A stretch of 64,000 nucleotides of DNA from Capillidium heterosporum (Eukaryota > Entomophthoromycota > Entomophthoromycetes > Entomophthorales > Capillidiaceae): positions 1,364,001 through 1,428,000 of the forward strand of contig WBMQ01000009.1 in NCBI GenBank assembly GCA_016630905.1, given 5' to 3'. Shown here in pieces: positions 23,420 through 34,231 of this stretch (position 1 is its first letter; the number at the start of each line of letters is the position of its first letter). Both the position numbers and the translations under genes were made by a program. Below the pieces are notes generated by a model. That model did not search any database. It was not told the origin of the DNA and was given only the letters and a program-made list of their open reading frames with translations.

Positions 23420-23912
23420 TGTTGGCTGGTCGCCCTTGCTGAGTGTCTGGCCACTAGCTAAGAATCTTTAAACGTTTAATAAAACTAATCCAACTCAATA
23501 TATGATCTTAGAACCTTAAAGACCTCAAACCACGAAATACCAAAATCCTTTGTATTCTTGAAATCCTTAATCCCCAGAAAAACCGGTCCCTTCTTCCTAT
23601 ATAAAAGGTACAATATATATATCGTAGCTTTGGGGACAGTCATAACTTACTGATATGTAAGTGGATATTTCTTTTGCAAGGGGGTAGACATGTGTTCTGG
23701 TTGCAGTAGTCCACCCTTGAAGTTCAGATCCAATGATTCCTACAACTGATTAGTATGGTAGAACTGGTCATCTGGTAATTAAAGTAAGTCTTTGGTGAGA
23801 GATAAAGTTTATAACCTGAAGCACATTGTTGGGACGTAGTATAAATGTAAGCTAACTATGAAAAACTAACCTGATGTTCGAAATACAACTTAGCTGAAGA
23901 GCTAAGTTGACA
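23420..23912 (+). mobile_element. Solo LTR copy C (diverged, same family)
   Basis: 493-bp diverged relative of LTRs A and B with TG...CA ends (TGTTGGCTGGTCGCCC to AGCTAAGTTGACA). Flanking 5-mers are ctaat at 23415-23419 and ctaac at 23913-23917, a target-site duplication broken by one C/T transition. Internal words such as caaggggg, gtagaca and a gcagtagtccac block are shared with copy B. Confidence 0.75.
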
Positions 23913-24659
23913 CTAACTATGGTATTGTAGCTTATAAGTAATTGCAGATTCAAAGTAGTAATTCAGTCACTCAATAACCACAGCAACGAACTTCTACCAT
24001 TTCTAGTAGAGACTAATATCTATAATTTTCCTAGACATCCAATACTATCATTTTTAGAAAGTATTCGGCACTATATATTGGAAACCTTCTATAAACAGCA
24101 ATATTGTTTGGAAATAAGGCTAAAGCTGCCTTTTTCAAAAAAGCTAACCTTTTGAAGATCCCTAATTTCTAAACAAGGATTTAGTAGTTGTGATTAGATA
24201 TACTTTTATATCTTTGCTTAGAAAGTCTTAAAAATTACCTATAGGTCGTAGTTTTGCAACATCATAAGCAAATTTAAAAGACTATCACCATTTGTGAGCC
24301 ATTTATATTTGAGATACACTATACCTTTTTAATTAAAGTTTAATAAATTTAGATCCAAGTACTTTTCCAATCAATAGAATAAAGTCACATTTTCCAGTTA
24401 AATGTGCAGTCATCTATAAAATGAACAGTTAGTATAGTTACATAATAAGGCATTTAATAATTGTGTATTTTCAAAGTAATTGTGCAGTTAGTATGGTGGC
24501 TTAATATTAGACTGTATAACTACTTAATTATAAAGAAACTGTACAATAGTATACTAGTTATTTTGTATGTAAACTAATGTGTAGTTTATAGACTAATACA
24601 AAGTTTGTTTCTAATTGAATTGATAGGAAGAGCTTATTTAATTACTAGCTTAATGCGTA
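23913..24659. other. AT-rich spacer
   Basis: No gene seen. The right part (24380-24660) has scattered taactgcataat-like words related to the neighbouring palindrome. Confidence 0.4.
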
Positions 24660-25930
24660 ATAGCTGCATTTAAATAGATTGGCCAATAAATTCGAAATAA
24701 CACTGCCAATTTGTATAAATTACTTTACTACAAAACTACTTAGTAACTGCATAATAGATTGAATAATCTGTAATCATTTGTTGACTACATAACAGATCAG
24801 GGAATTTATTAACTACTTAATAACTGCATAATAGATTGAGAAACCTAGTAATTACTATAGCAACTACGTAATTACTAGGTGACTACCTAATTGCTATAGC
24901 GACTACGTAATTACTGGATGACTACCTAATTAGCATAGTCACCAGCTAATACTTTACAAATACCATATATCTTAATTTCCAACTATTTATATGAGCTATA
25001 CCAATAAATTCCTCTATTTGATAGCTTTTATATTTTGTATAGAACCTTTCATTTGATTCAGTAGATCCTGAGAACTGACTTCTGGTATTTTATATAAGTT
25101 GGAAATCTATAAACTCAAAGTTGGAGCTTACTAAAGCTGCAAACACTTTGATTTCAAAACTATGGGTATATCTCAAGATCTAAGCTATAATATGAGATGC
25201 ATAGTATCAATTCTGAAAACTATATGTCATTGGAATATTTATATATAATTTATATAGCAATATTTGGTTTAAAATTTTAAGAAACTGTATAAGTAGACAT
25301 AGTAAATCGGAAGTACAAAAAGTGTCTCAATAAACTTAAAACTTTGTAAAATTATAGATATATAAAGCCACGCAAAATACACTTCATTTTATCAAAATTG
25401 AATCACTAGATCTCGAGACATACCCATAGTTTTGAAATCGAAGTGTCTGCAGCTTCAGTAAGCTCCAACTTTGAGTTTATAGATTCTCAGCTTGTATAAA
25501 ATGTCAGGAGTTGGTTCTCAGGACTTACTGAATCAAATGAAAGGCTCTATACAGAATATGAAAGCTATCAAATAGAGGAATTTATTGGTATAGCTCATAT
25601 AAATAGTTGGAAATTAAGATATATGGTATTTGTAAAGTATTAGCTGGTGACTATGCTAATTAGGTAGTCATCCAGTAATTACGTAGTCGCTATAGCAATT
25701 AGGTAGTCACCATAGCAATTAAGTAGTCACCTAGTAATTATGTAGTCGCCTAGTAATTATTTAGTTGCTATAGTAATTACTAGGTTTCTCAATCTATTAT
25801 GCAGTTACTAGGTAATTAAAAGGTATTCGATTTTTTGTGTAATCAACAAATGATTGCAGACTATTCAACCTATTATGCAGTTACTAAGTAATTTTGTAGT
25901 AGAATAATTTATGCAAATTAGTATGGTTTT
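24660..25930. repeat. Large palindrome with internal minisatellite
   Basis: Two arms (about 24660-25190 and 25400-25930) are reverse complements around a centre at about 25294. The inner 300 bases of the arms pair without indels; for example accagctaat at 24941 pairs with attagctggt at 25639, and actatgggta at 25159 with tacccatagt at 25421. The outer parts consist of tandem units of roughly 18-20 bases of the form ctagtaattacgtagtcac/catagcaattaggtagtcac. The right arm has about two extra units. A roughly 200-bp non-palindromic loop separates the arms. No coding frame. Confidence 0.75.
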
Positions 25931-26875
25931 TATGTAATTGTAAAGATATTCCTGCAAATATAGGCTTATATACAATAAGGTAGCAACTACGTAGTGTACA
26001 CTTTTCTAAGTAGTTTACTGAATTTTACAAGTTTGTTTAGGTATCTACTAGTAATCTGGAATCTACTTAGATATAAGATGAAATAATATTAAACTGAGTA
26101 ATTGAGTAGTATTAAACTTATAGCACAGTTTCCTATTAAATATCAAATAGGCTGTTAGTTAAGTAATTATCAGCTCATTTACGAATTATGTATTGTTCTA
26201 CATATAAAACTGAGTAACTACGTATTTACCGATAAATTATTTCTTAATTCTAATTGGAGGAAAATGACCTAATCCATAACTTTAGAATAGTGTTGATAGA
26301 TAGTAGTGGATTTAAAGCAGCTGTATTTTTATTAATAATTCTAAGGAGCAAGCTAAAAAGCCTAACTGCTCAAGTTTTAAGTATTGGTTAAAATTCCTAC
26401 CTTAGTTTATAAATTACATAATATTCTAAGCAGTGACATATCCATCTTAGAAAGGTAATTAAAGATTTTTTGGATTTAAATTAAATAGTTTGTATAGCAT
26501 GCTTTATAAAACATTAATTTGAATTTATCTGATAATTTATTTATACCAATATATTTAAAATATAGTGAAAAGATATTTATATTTAAATTGTATTTTAAAC
26601 TACTAACGCTATCTATATAATAATAAAATATAAAGCTTAAGCATATATAGCTAAATTAGTAAAGTTAATCACAAATAAGCTGTTATAATCGTATAAAAAG
26701 CTTGTTACATATTTTTCACTTTCTATATTATTGTAAGTAATGAGTATAGCTTATTAAACTATTAAATTTATATCCTACCTATAGATCTTATATCAGAAGT
26801 TGATAAAACAAACCTTAGTACTGGAATAATGGCTGTACCTACAGATACATATAAAATATAATGTTAGTCTTTACC
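25931..26875. other. AT-rich gene-free spacer
   Basis: Low-complexity AT-rich sequence, with weak echoes of the palindrome's tandem unit up to about 26250. No gene seen. Confidence 0.45.
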
Positions 26876-27880
26876 ACACCATGTGTAACAATCCTGGTTG
26901 TTATAATTCCGATTATTAGGTTATAGATCTATTCCCTTTTTTATTTCCTTGTTATACTTTTTCAATTTCCAATTTTTTCATCCTCAATTCGTGACTATCT
27001 TGGTTACGAATCTACTTCACATATCAGATATTTTGAATATATATTTTTCTTTTCTTTTTAGCTTCAACCATTACTTAGGAACTCTAACGATTAACAGTAC
27101 ATTATCTGACCCTATCATTTTAATAGTGGAAAACACACTAGTAGTAATTAACAGCATCACTGACCTTTCTGACTAAACTTGGTAAACACTCAATTAGTCT
27201 ATAGAATAGTTAATTGCAGATAGAAACTCAATCCTTCTAATGTAACTACAGCCAAGGTATCAAAGGGATATTTAAACTCTTGGGATGCTACTAAAGGCTA
27301 GCATCTTGACAATGCTCCACCTCGCTATTTCATAGTTTTTACTCACCTCCACTTCCTAGCCATAGATGTTGTGACAGCCTGATTTCGTTTCTTAGCCTTG
27401 AATAAATTTACCTTTTGCTCATATTTTTATTTTCAGCATAGTAATACTATGTAGTCTAGTCTCCCTGTCCTTCCAGCCTCTTGCTACCCTCGGATCTCAC
27501 CTCCTTTGAGCAATTAATATTATTAATACGATCAATCCCTTTAAACCAACATTGATCTACCAGCCAACCCCTATCTTTGATCCGAATATTGTAGCACCAG
27601 CTATTGCTCAATCACCATCTGATAGGCCTCCTCTTGTCCAGCTTAGTTTGTACCCAACTCCTAACCCATCTCTCCGATCCTCTTCTGTAGCTGAGATTTG
27701 ACTAATATTGTATGGGTGTTCCTTATGGTGTGCCTCCTTCATTTGACTGTTTAATTTGCCATCCGGGGAATCTAGGCCTTTCTTATGAACGCAGTGGTAG
27801 GTTTTAGCTTCGTTTTCTTAACCTACCATGTCATTAGCTTGCAATATGTTTCTATAATTAATTGGATCCAGCGGTATCTC
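26876..27880. repeat. Diverged dispersed repeat, copy 2
   Basis: Longer and less decayed copy of the repeat at 22080-22870, same orientation. Within it a + strand stretch near 27710-27800 reads GVPPSFDCLICHPGNLGL before stops, which has coding character, so the repeat was probably a protein-coding mobile element. No diagnostic domain is recognised. Confidence 0.6.
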
Positions 27881-28079
27881 CCTAGACTTTACAATGAGCA
27901 CTGCTAAATGAAAGTCTACTAAGAACTTTAAAGCTTTTAAAACCAACAGTCTATATAGAAAATTTAGAAACTGTAATATGTAAACTTGCAAAAGTAAAAT
28001 AGGTTAAAGTTAATAAGTTTAATTAAAGGTAGAATATACCTTTGTTGAATTAAAGCTCAACTATTTAGTTTGCTTAGCC
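27881..28079. other. AT-rich spacer
   Basis: Short gene-free stretch between two repeats. Confidence 0.4.
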
Positions 28080-28330
28080 TTTAGCTTTTTTATCCAGTAG
28101 GGCCAAATCATAGTTAAAGAATCTAAAAGGTACCTTTAGCTTAACGGTTGTATATGAATTCTACTTACAGATCAAAGGATTTGATTTAGGATGGAGTTTG
28201 AATTGAAGGGTATACTATTAGCTGTTGATTTTGTAGTTGTGATAGAAGACTATTGCGATTAGATAGATAAATAAAAATTTTACACCTTGAGAAGCTTTAT
28301 ATAGTAATCTTTAAATCTTTTTTTCAAATT
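28080..28330. repeat. Diverged copy of the block at 31.75-31.99 kb
   Basis: Aligns in direct orientation with about 31745-31990: tgtatatgaattctacttac here against tgtatacgaaatctacttgc there, and agctttatatagt against gccttatatagtg. Differences are mostly transitions. Nature of the repeat unknown. Confidence 0.55.
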
Positions 28331-30229
28331 TGGAAATTCAGTATAAATTATAACTATATTTCTGTTACGTCTACAGGAATATATACTTGAAGCATTTTTA
28401 CAGGGATGCTTGTTTTTATCAACTATGAGTAATTTATTGGCAAGTAAAAATAACTCCATTAAGAAGCTGTAAAGAATTTTTATGGCGTATATGGGCCAAA
28501 GTATGTATGGATCCTTATCTGGTGATTTATCACATAACATATATTCTATCAGATTCATTCCAGTATTCGTTAAAAGCTGCATTGCAAACAAATTGCAGGT
28601 ATAAGCTTTATAATTTGTACTTAAATAATCTAGCCTACTACTTTAAAGATAAATTTTATATAAAAGATGTTGAGCTTAGGCATTGATTAGAAAATCCTAT
28701 AAGTTTAAAGCTAATATTTTACTACTTGCTAAATTTTATATTAGATATACTGTAAGTGAGTTATAGAAGTTTTTGCTTATTAAAAACTAGTTGAGGATTT
28801 GTATTATATTTCTAATAACTTGAATCTGTAAGAATAAGAAATTTTAGAATTATTAAATTTAAGTATTTGAATTACTATCAGCTTTGCAAAAACCTATTTA
28901 AATATTATAATAGTTTATTTTTAGCATTTATATTTTACTGTCTAATTCTACATTGATTAAATATTTGATAACTCAAACTGAAATATTGTATGTTTGAAAT
29001 ATCATATAGCTTTAGACCTATTATAAGATAAAATATCTTACAAAGTATATATTGATAATAAAACTATACCTTTTCTAAAGGCTTTATAAAGCTTAATGTA
29101 TTTATATAATCTTAAATCCAATTGAGTTTTGATATTGCTAGCACTTTAACTTTTATATATTTAGCCTATACTTATGTAAGTATCATAAATGTAAAAGAGT
29201 TTTAAAAGATTATAAATACTACTTTTTAGTTTTAAAGATAAATATTTAAATAAACTTTTAAGGAAAACTTTAAACTATAGGTATAGATTAAGACTAAAAT
29301 ATATATAACTTTATAATAAAAGGTTTAAAGTAGATGATAGACTAGTACTATAAGTAATTTTATTATTATTTTGTTTTTAAAGAGCTATAAATACTTAAAG
29401 ATAAAGCTTTAGCTTTTAAGTATATATATTTATTTATAAATCTAAAATTTTATTTTATAATTAAAACTATTTTTGAATAAGCTGCAAGATTATAATAGCT
29501 ATATATAAATAATTTAAAATAAGGATAAAATATATTATTAAATTTAAAATACTTTTTTATAATATTATTATTAGCTAGTTGCTTTTACTAAGTATTTAAC
29601 TATTAGCTTAAACTTTTAATTAAGTAAGTTTGGCTAAACTTGGTAATTTATTTAGTATAAAATATATTATTTTATTATATTATAGATTAATATAAATATA
29701 GTAACTAATTTATAACAAAATATAATATAAAAGCACTATTTCTATAATACTTCTAGTTAGAAATTCTTAAAATATTTAATCAAACTAATTTAAACTTAAA
29801 AAAAAAATCTCAAATAATTCTAATAAACTAATTCAAAACTCTTTTTTCTTTCATTAATAAAAGTAATTTAAAAACCCTTTTTTTTAATCCTTTTATTTGT
29901 TTTTATAGCATATTTTCTCTTTTTATCTTCTTTTTCTTTTTATTTCTTTTTTTCTACCATATATACTATAGATCTAAAATAAAGTATAGCTTAAAAGCTT
30001 ATAAGTAAACTCTTTTTCTAATAAACTAAAATTTTATATTTTAGTTTTTATTAGTTATCTTTATATTTTAAACTTACTTTCTTTATAGGATAATAATTAG
30101 AAAATTTAATATTAAGTCTAAAAATTAAACTTATACTTTTAATAAAAAATTAATTTTAGATAATTTAGGCAATCTCATTATTAATTAAAATATATACTTA
30201 TAAATAGTAGGAATTTTAAAGTGTAGGAA
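28331..30229. other. Extremely AT-rich gene-free block
   Basis: Nearly 1.9 kb dominated by A, T and TA steps, typical of fully decayed repeats. A 103-codon frame on the minus strand at 28280-28591 lacks domain or splicing support. Confidence 0.5.
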
Positions 30230-30352
30230 TAAATAAATAACTATACAACTCCAAAATACTTTGTTTGGTAGTAGCTAAATTATAAGTTTTTTATAAAAAA
30301 TAAAATATTCTAATGTTTAATACTTAATTTAGCCTAAGAGCTAAGTTGCTAT
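30230..30352 (+). repeat. Decayed LTR 3' end fragment
   Basis: Resembles the last roughly 120 bases of LTR B: aaaatactttg, ttataagtt, taatgtttaat and agagctaagttg occur in the same order. It lies just outside the near-identical arm of the large inverted duplication. Confidence 0.5.
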
Positions 30353-30437
30353 ATATTAATAATAAGCCTATCAAAGCTAATAAAAATAGGGTTAATTATA
30401 ACTTTAATAATGTTAAAATCTAAAAAAATCTTAATAT

Positions 30438-33400
30438 ATACTTTTAATATTTTTCTTAATAAAAAACTTTAATACCTTAATCTAGTAAGAAAAGCTTTAA
30501 TGTATATATTTATAATAAACCTTTAGTATATGCTTTAGTAGGATATACATAACATATATTAATCTTAACTAGTAGATCTAGTTTACAAGCCAATAATAAA
30601 TATAGATCTATATTTAAAGTATTTATTATAGTTAACTTCAAACCTTTAAGACAAAGCATGAAAACACTAGTATCATTGATTTTATATATATTTAGTACTA
30701 TTTCCTCAACTTTGCTCAAATCCAAACAGCTACTACATATCATCCTCCACTTATACTAGCTTTATTTATGTTTCAGCAACTATTGCATATTTACCTTTAC
30801 TTATATATACATTCATACTCTTACACCAATTCTAAATATATCTAAACAATACTTTCATGTTCATTTTCATCTACCTATATGCTTAGTATGTCTATTCCAA
30901 TCCCATTTATATATTCTATTCCCATCATATATTATCAATTTATAGTATATTAAATAGCTGTCAGTTTACTGTTTATTTGCAATACACTGTTTTCAATATG
31001 CATATATTTTAATTATAATACGGAATGCTAGTCCTTCTCAATGTTGAGGAAGCTGAAAGTGTACTTTGTTTATAACATATCTCAAAACATTAATGGCTAG
31101 GTATGATTTAGAGCTTATATTTAAACTACCTTTCCACACATATCACCAACTTACAACACTAGTCGTATGGACACCACCTAAATTATACAATTTCATCGAC
31201 GAGATAGTTGTAAGTCGGTTCTAAAACCTTTGAATCGTAGACATTGCATCCTTCCTTTACCATCCTCGTTATCTAATACACCGATATCTTTTACATTTAA
31301 TTTCGAGTAAAGTGCTCCAAGTCTTTATATCGAAGCTCCAAATGAACTTGTGACTAGAGGAGTTTGATCACTTCGCTATGCTTCTCTCTGGAGCTTTTCA
31401 ATTCAAAAACCCTGACATCTACGTCTCAGTACTATAATAGTGGATTTGGATTACCTACCTTTGCAAAAGCAGCTTCTAGTCTTGACACAGTATAGCTCGA
31501 TCGTATCTAAATGGAAGCCCTTGTCTGGAAGCGACTGACTGTTCATACTTAGCTTAGCTAGGTACAGTCGATAGTTGCCAACTTTGCATCCGAAGCTTGA
31601 ATTTTGATAACTACCAATATAAGGCGGTTGGCCTCAATAGCCTGTAGACCTATGTTCCCATGTAAACAAATGTATATAAACTAAAAAATAAAGCAATTTA
31701 ATTAGACTGGAGTCAGCTTTATTAAGTTGAAGTACATGCACTAAGCTCTCTTGGGCTTAATTTTCTTTATGAATACGATGTAGGCCATAGTTGAAAGTGC
31801 TGGATTGAATGTTGGCTTGATAGCTGTATACGAAATCTACTTGCAGGTCAAGTTCGATACGGTTTGGTTAAAATGGAAGGTACAGCCGTTTGCTTCGAGT
31901 TGGCAATAAAAGTAGAAACTACAAGTTAAAATCGATCTTCACACCTGGACGCCTTATATAGTGCTTTTAAGGTATCTATATCCATGGGTTGGGAATTGCA
32001 TATTCAATCAGAAGCCACATTCTACCTCACACATTGGGTCATGTATATAAACCGGATGCAATAGAATAGCCAATATATAGGTCGGATATAAACATCCATC
32101 GACATTGCCTATTAAGCAAATGCAATACTAATTTGATGAAATAAGGACGTTGCAATATACTATTGGTATTAACTCAGCTACTAAATTCTAAAGTGTACTC
32201 GTGTTTACTTTGTGACTCATCAGTTGTATTCCAAATTGCCGAAGCTGTTCAAAGATTTAATGAGTTAGCTACAAGTGCACCTATAAAAAATCGCCATAAT
32301 TCTTGAACGTTGGAGCTTGCAGTGGCTACCTTGACATTTGGATCAAAAGCTTACAGGCTCATGTCAGGCAATGCGTCACAATGCCCCTTTTATACAGTCA
32401 TCCTATCCACCTAGGGTTTACTGGAAATACAGTTCGGATAGCTGCTTTTAATGCGAAATGGGTATACAATCTGGCATTTTAAAAAAAGCATAACAGGGAA
32501 ATGCCAGGGTCCAAGGGTTGCTGTTTCCTACCATATATTGGCTTCTATACTGAAACTTCATCCTAAAAGCTTGAAATACTTGTTACAGATCCACAAGTCT
32601 AAATAAACCATGGGTCACTCAAGGAAAAGCTTGTATTATTGCTTACTTTACAGGCTCTATACTAAATACCTGTATAGTCTACTAACTTAGCAATCGAACT
32701 ATATTTACTTGTTCTCCATCACTTGATTCAGCATTTCAAATCAAATGTTGTAGAGTTGAGCAGCACCCACAGCTACGAATATAGTGTTGAAATGACGTGT
32801 TCTACAAATCATCTATTGGCAGTTATAGCCGTGCAAGACATGATGTAAAAGCTGAATATGTTTGAGTAATCTGACCCAACCAAATCCTAATACTACGCCA
32901 CCTCAGTCTTATATATTTAGCCTGCAATTATTGGTAATAGCGTCGCAGATATAAACATAAAACGATAAACAGGCATATATGTTGCTTTTTAGCCTTAAAG
33001 AGTGTAGTCAACTAGCCAAATTTTTGAATGATGGATAAGGATTGATACTGAATACCTAGCCAAGTAGTGGAGGTGAGTGGTGAAGGATAACTGTCCCCTT
33101 GCTACCTAAAAAGTATAAATATCTACCTATGCAACCTCAACCCTCGAGCAATTTTAAATACTTGTATAGCAAAGTGCTTTTTTCATATTAGTATATATTG
33201 ACGGCTGACTATACATTCGGAGTCATCAAAAGCCAATCTGCAGAACCCTGACAACACCTCATTCCTCATAGCTCCATCTTGACTTTAATTTTATGGCTAG
33301 GTTCGACAACATGAGTTTACGATCCATCCCACAGGTAACTAAACCGCACTCGCCTTCCTTGGCATCTCAATTTGAAGGGTTCTCAGGAAAAGTAGGAAAC

Positions 33401-34231
33401 TCCACTTTAACCAAATTGTAAAACTAAGTACATAAACAACCCCAACTCGGGCCGATTTGCATTGAAACCTATCGCCGATGACATAAACTTGGCATTTAAA
33501 GAGGCTACTATGTGGTGCATCGACTGTAAGCCCAAGGTTAGGAGGATTCAATATCTGCGTACACTTAGTACTTTGAGCTTATCTACTCGATATGAACAAC
33601 AGACTTGGCTACATGAACATTTGAATACAGTACTGCTGCTTTCTTAGTATATTTACATGCCACCCCTTCATATATAGTCTTAATAGCCTAAATCAAACGC
33701 CATATACCGCTAAAGTGCCTGTACCAGCTAATATACATACAAAAGTGAAATAAAGGGTGCAATGGCATCTAAAATCATCTCAAAAGAAACAGAATCTATA
33801 AGGCTTTACTCTCAAACTACTTTTTCAAGAAATCCATAGCAACCTTGGTGCTGGGCAAGTTCCAGCTTTTGGGGCCAAAGTGGGGGGTGACTGTCACTAA
33901 AACTTCCTCCTCCTTATCTATTTTGCCACGCTTACGGTTCCTTATAGCTTTCTGTAGCTTCTTCAACGAATCTTTGGAATCCAAAGGTTTGGAGTAGGTG
34001 ACTAAAGGCTTGGCGATGTTAGTCAACCATTTGGGTTCGATGGCAGTGACCCCTATTTTAATCACAGTAAGTATAGGTTAGGAAGCTGTTAAATTTACCT
34101 CGCATCAGTGGGGTACCCGAGTTGGTAGTATGGATCGAACTGTAACATACGAAAGTCTGGGGCGGATCCTTGAGGTACAAAGTCGATGTAGGCTCAATAT
34201 ATACTTCCTGTTCGCCCCACATGGTCAAGTA
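30438..34231 (+). repeat. Arm 1 of a 3.8-kb inverted duplication
   Basis: Bases 30438-34231 are the reverse complement of 59529-63322 with no net indel: paired coordinates sum to 93760 at every point checked (for example 30510/63250, 33817/59943, 34065/59695). Differences are sparse and are transitions. The arm includes the last part of the helicase gene, a small hypothetical gene, and about 2.8 kb of sequence with no recognised gene. One junction (34231) cuts inside the helicase exon; the other lies in AT-rich repeat sequence. Confidence 0.9.
33293..33647 (+). CDS. Small hypothetical protein (duplicated with the arm)
   Basis: A candidate two-exon gene. ATG at 33293 opens MARFDNMSLRSIPQ. A possible 94-nt intron 33335-33428 (gtaact...ctaag) joins to a frame reading NSGRFALKPIADDINLAF, then CKPKVRRIQYLRTLSTLSL, ending at TAG 33647, about 87 aa. 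The downstream frame has balanced composition and convincing residues, but I recognise no family. It is convergent with the helicase. The duplicate at 60113-60467 keeps the frame, with changes at only four nearby bases. The exon-intron structure is a guess. Confidence 0.35.

Noticed and set aside
24770-25800. Regularly spaced short repeats that might suggest a CRISPR array
   Set aside because: Units of about 20 bases are contiguous, imperfect and part of a palindrome, with no unique spacers and no cas genes; the genome is eukaryotic. It is a minisatellite.
28280-28591. 103-codon minus-strand frame
   Set aside because: Overlaps a decayed repeat, is AT-driven and has no recognised domain.
31000-33290. 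Search for a gene in the non-decayed part of duplication arm 1
   Set aside because: Composition is balanced, but no frame exceeds noise and no spliced model gave a recognisable protein.
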